Shown one piece after another: positions 59,940-64,000 of a stretch of 64,000 bases of DNA. This stretch comes from Pilaira anomala (lineage: Eukaryota > Mucoromycota > Mucoromycetes > Mucorales > Mucoraceae), in NCBI GenBank assembly GCA_025716855.1, contig JAIXMQ010000041.1, forward strand, positions 186,001 through 250,000, given 5' to 3'. How positions within the stretch are numbered: the first letter of the stretch is position 1; each line of letters begins with the position of its first letter. The position numbers and the translations under genes are program-made. The notes beneath the pieces are model-generated. The model searched no databases, was not told the origin of the DNA, and was given only the letters and a program-made list of their open reading frames with translations.

Positions 59940-61594
59940 CTAGATGTTGAGAAGTAATCTTCTAGGGTCTTCTACTAATTCCTTGATTCTAACCAAAAAT
60001 TGAACGGCTTCACGACCATCCACTAATCTATGATCATAAGTTAAAGCGATATACATCATGGGACGAATCTCAACTTGACCGTTAACAGCAATAGGTCTTT
60101 CCTTGATACCGTGCATACCCAAGATAGCAGTTTGAGGCAAGTTAATAATGGGAGTACCCATTAAAGAACCAAAGACACCACCGTTAGAGATAGTGAAGGT
60201 TCCACCAGCCATATCTTCAATTGTGATCTTGTTATCACGAGCCTTCTTACCGAGTTCAGCAACAGATTGCTCAATCTTCAAGTAATCCATATCTTCTACG
60301 TTACGAAGAACGGGAGTAACTAAACCCTTGGGGGTAGAAACGGCGACAGATAAATCAACGAAATCATGGTAAACAATATCGGTACCGTCAATAGAGGCAT
60401 TGACAGCAGGGAATTCAGTTAATGCACAAGCAGAGGCCTTGACAAAGGCAGACATGAAACCAAATTTAACACCGTGCTTCTTGAGAACGGCGTCCTTGTA
60501 TTCGGAACGAAGACTCATCAAGTTGGTCATATCTACTTCATTGAAGGTGGTTAATGCAGCAGCAGTATCTTGAGATTGCTTAAGACGTTCAGCGATTCTA
60601 AGACGCATACGGTTCATCTTGACACGGTTTTCACCACGGTTACCGTAAGGAGATTCTTGAGCGGGAGCAGCAGCAGCAGAAGTAGTAGCAGCAGCAGCAG
60701 CAGGCTTAGGAGCAGCAGGCTTGGGAGCAGAAGATTCCTCCTTCTTGGGCTCTTCCTTCTTGGGCTCTTCCTTCTTGGGTTCTTCCTTCTTGGGTTCCTC
60801 GGTCTTTTCTTCGGTCTTCTTGGCAGGAGCAGCAGAACCTTCCTTGGGTTCATCTCCGAGTTCTAATTTGAAAAAATCGGCACCTACAGACACATTGTCT
60901 TCTTCTTGAGCATAGATTTCAACAATGGTACCGGATGCAGGTGAGTTTACAGTGACATCAATTTTATCGGTTTCGATTGTTGCGACTTCGTCATCTTGTC
61001 TAACAAAATCACCTACGTCTATTTTATAAGAAACATTTAAGAGTTTTGTTAATTTCTTGTGTAATTAATTGAAGTTTTTTTTTTTTTTTTTTTTTATGAA
61101 CTATTTACTCTTAACCCATTGTTTTAATGTGCCTTCTGAAATAGATTCAGCCATTTGAGGAACTTGAACAACCTTATCAGCTATATAAAGTTTTTGTTAT
61201 TTACATTGTTTCATTTTTTACCCCACAAAAAAAAAAAAAAAAACCTCAAATTTTATATTAAATTCGTCCCACGCTTTTTTTTTTTTTAAAAAAAAAAAAA
61301 GATATCAACCCCCCCCCCCCTTGTTTCATTATATTTACCATAAAATCTTGTTTGCATCCAATTGTTAGTACTATAAGAAAGAGAAAGAGTTATGATAAGA
61401 AATTTTTTTTCTAAAAAAAAATAACAAGCAGGGTATACAACTATTTACTTGAATTTTTTGTTGGCAGTTAAAGTCAAAGCAGTAGGTACTTGAACGTGAA
61501 GTTGTCTTGAAGCAACTACTTGACGACCGAGATTTAAAGTTGATTTACTGAGTTGACGGAAAGCCATGGGTGTTGAACGTAATGCTGTTTGCAT
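59940..61594 (-). CDS. KGD2: 2-oxoglutarate dehydrogenase E2, dihydrolipoyl succinyltransferase
   Basis: Mitochondrial TCA-cycle enzyme transferring succinyl groups from lipoamide to CoA. Four exons in transcript order: 61594-61449, 61370-61339, 61180-61109 and 61018-59940; 442 aa. The N-terminus ([17 protein letters not shown]) is a mitochondrial targeting sequence. One lipoyl domain follows, with the lipoylated Lys in ETDKIDVTV. The linker has four KKEEP units and then Ala/Pro-rich sequence. No E3-binding domain is seen, as is usual for this E2. The catalytic domain ends with the His/Asp motif [15 protein letters not shown]. An ATG 54 nt upstream is rejected because it adds a Phe-rich non-targeting leader. 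Convergent with SPT6, only 139 bp away. Confidence 0.95.
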
Positions 61595-61802
61595 TTTATA
61601 TGAAATATAAGGAAAAAGAAAAAGGATAAAAAAAAAAGTAAACAACAAGGCCGGTCAAATATTTAACATTTTTATATTATTTTCGAGTGCAGATTTTTTT
61701 TTTTTTAATTGTTCTACTGATTACATCATGTTTTTTATTATTTCTTTTTTTTTTTTTTTTATTTAAATACAAGTGTGTGTGTGTGTGTGTGTGTGTGTAT
61801 CT

Positions 61803-62390
61803 CTATTCAGTCCATCGATGAGCACAACCTTTATTACCACATACATAAAATAATGTCATTTTTGCGTCAGCTCGTCGTGAAGAGGATTGGAAAAAGACCG
61901 CTTCTGGGTTACCGCAACGAGGGCATTGAACGTTGGCACGAGGCTATTTTGTTGATAGTATGAAAAAAAAAAAAGGTCAAGTTCAAGATCAAAGGTATGT
62001 TTTTTTTTTAGAAAAAAAAAAAGAACTTACAAGAGTAGGATCAGTACTTAAATCGGCCAACATCATGGTTTGTTCACTATAAAAAAAGAATAAAAAAAAA
62101 AAAGGTTAAAAGAAGAAAAGGTTGAAAGGGGGTTGTTTATGCCGTACGAAGGAGCGTGTACAATCTCATGACGATAAACACAAATGTTCTCTGCCTCTTC
62201 TTCATATTGACAATTTCTACAAGCAAACATTAACTTTCTTAAAGATTTATCTTCTTTTGGGTATAACAAGTTGTTGCTACAGAAAAGAATAATAATAAAA
62301 GAAGAAGAAGCTCCGTATTAATATAAAATATTGAAAAGATCTGTGGTTTTAAAAAAGGTACCAATCTAAACAGTATTTGAAAGTAGCCAT
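61803..62390 (-). CDS. RPB9: RNA polymerase II subunit RPB9
   Basis: Zinc-ribbon subunit of Pol II involved in start-site choice and proofreading. Four exons in transcript order: 62390-62362, 62276-62148, 62076-62031 and 61943-61803; 114 aa, as in the family. Zinc ribbon 1 is formed across intron 1 (YCLDCNN ... ACRNCQY). The linker has [10 protein letters not shown] and STDPTLPRANV. Zinc ribbon 2 has [30 protein letters not shown] with [10 protein letters not shown] at the end. The TFIIS-like motif is intact. Intron 1 uses GTACC rather than the common GTAAG. A (GT)n microsatellite flanks the 3' end (about 61774-61797). Confidence 0.92.
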
Positions 62391-63107
62391 GATTACTTTA
62401 AAGAATGTAAAAAAAAAAAAAAAAAAAAAAGAAAAAAAAAATGCACTGAAAAAGAAAGACGTTATACTTATGTAAAAATTCTTGTCGCGATTATAATAAA
62501 AGAAATTGTGACTTTGAAGAGAAAGAGATAATTGTTAAGAAAGAGGTTTGTGTTTAACCTTCAAGGGCAAAAATGTTAAAGTAGAGTGTGTATTTTGATT
62601 TACTTTTGTTGTGAATTTGAGGAGGCGTTCAATTCGTAACCATGGTTTTTTTTTTATGAAGTTTAAGCAGTAAATTTCGAATTTGGATGCGCAAAAAAGT
62701 TTTGTAGGAGTTTTTTTTTTTTCGGAAACCATGGTGTAATTTAATAAAAAGACAGGACACGTATTTTTATGTAATGTACATTTGCCAATCTCTTTTTTTA
62801 TGTTTTCAGAACAGATCTGGATATTACATAATTTATTTCCAAATCGATTAATGATAAATGGATCGACTTTTTTTTTTTTGTGTGGCGAAAGAAAGCTTAA
62901 ACATTTATCATATTGTGTACAACCATTCTAATTCAAATAAGGATAAACAAGACTTATTTGGAACACAGGAAGTGTGAAAAGAAGACGTGACAGTTTTGTG
63001 AATTAATAATCAAATCACGATTAAAACCGCAATATAAAAAGGAAAAGAAAAGGGTCTGTAAACTTTCTTTTTTTTTTTAACTCAACAACAAAAAAAAAAA
63101 AAAAAAG
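62391..63107. other. Divergent intergenic region RPB9/Old Yellow Enzyme
   Basis: About 720 bp, AT-rich with A-runs at about 62409-62440 and 63091-63106. No gene seen; expected to hold both promoters. Confidence 0.45.

Positions 63108-64000
<893 letters not shown>

Noticed and set aside
60570..60909. Plus-strand Ser/Leu/Gly-rich frames opposite KGD2
   Set aside because: They are the reverse of the KKEEP linker repeat.
61775..61963. Plus-strand 62-codon frame
   Set aside because: Begins in a GT microsatellite and runs antisense to the RPB9 zinc-ribbon exon.

Overview
This window looks like nuclear DNA of an early-diverging fungus, most likely Mucoromycota (Mucorales-like). It is very AT-rich and full of long A/T runs and dinucleotide repeats. 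Its genes are split by many short introns (mostly about 55-130 nt) with GT-AG ends. The gene content is fungal: VTC4, SET9, a Kre9-like GPI protein, an ORT1-type ornithine carrier and peroxisomal uricase. Large Sel1-repeat families and Fanzor elements are known from these fungi. The species is not identified. All intron-exon models were built by eye from splice signals; every summed model closes in frame.

Layout. 0.5-4.6 kb: VTC4 (+) converges on RPN11 (-). 4.6-18.4 kb is the accessory part. It holds a cluster of Sel1-like-repeat (SLR) genes: three intact copies (10.6, 13.6 and 16.9 kb) and three decayed ones (6.1, 12.3-13.3 and 15.2 kb). Embedded in it is a broken Fanzor (TnpB-like, RNA-guided nuclease) gene on the minus strand at 7.2-9.2 kb, itself split by a 169-bp MITE-like element. 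20.0-23.4 kb: a secreted double-psi-barrel-like protein and SET9 (H4K20 methyltransferase). 23.4-26.2 kb: gene-poor, with a coding relic. 26.3-29.8 kb: a HutD-type cupin fused to an AstE/aspartoacylase domain, then an acidic hypothetical protein. 32.1-38.0 kb: a tyrosine phosphatase, a small nuclear-looking protein and an F-box protein. 38.6-41.3 kb: an ornithine carrier convergent with uricase. 42.0-48.2 kb: PUS7, MED20 and a Kre9/Knh1-like GPI protein. 49.9-54.7 kb: NAC beta, a NEDD8-type protease and three small proteins, two of them membrane or surface proteins. 55.3-64.0 kb: SPT6, KGD2, RPB9 and the 5' part of an Old Yellow Enzyme family gene cut by the window end.

Most genes are housekeeping genes with no operon-like logic. 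The unusual material is the SLR cluster with its Fanzor/MITE debris, the HutD-AstE fusion, and the splice architecture (11-14 nt exons, and 3' splice sites preceded by pure A-runs). No tRNA, rRNA or CRISPR array was recognised.
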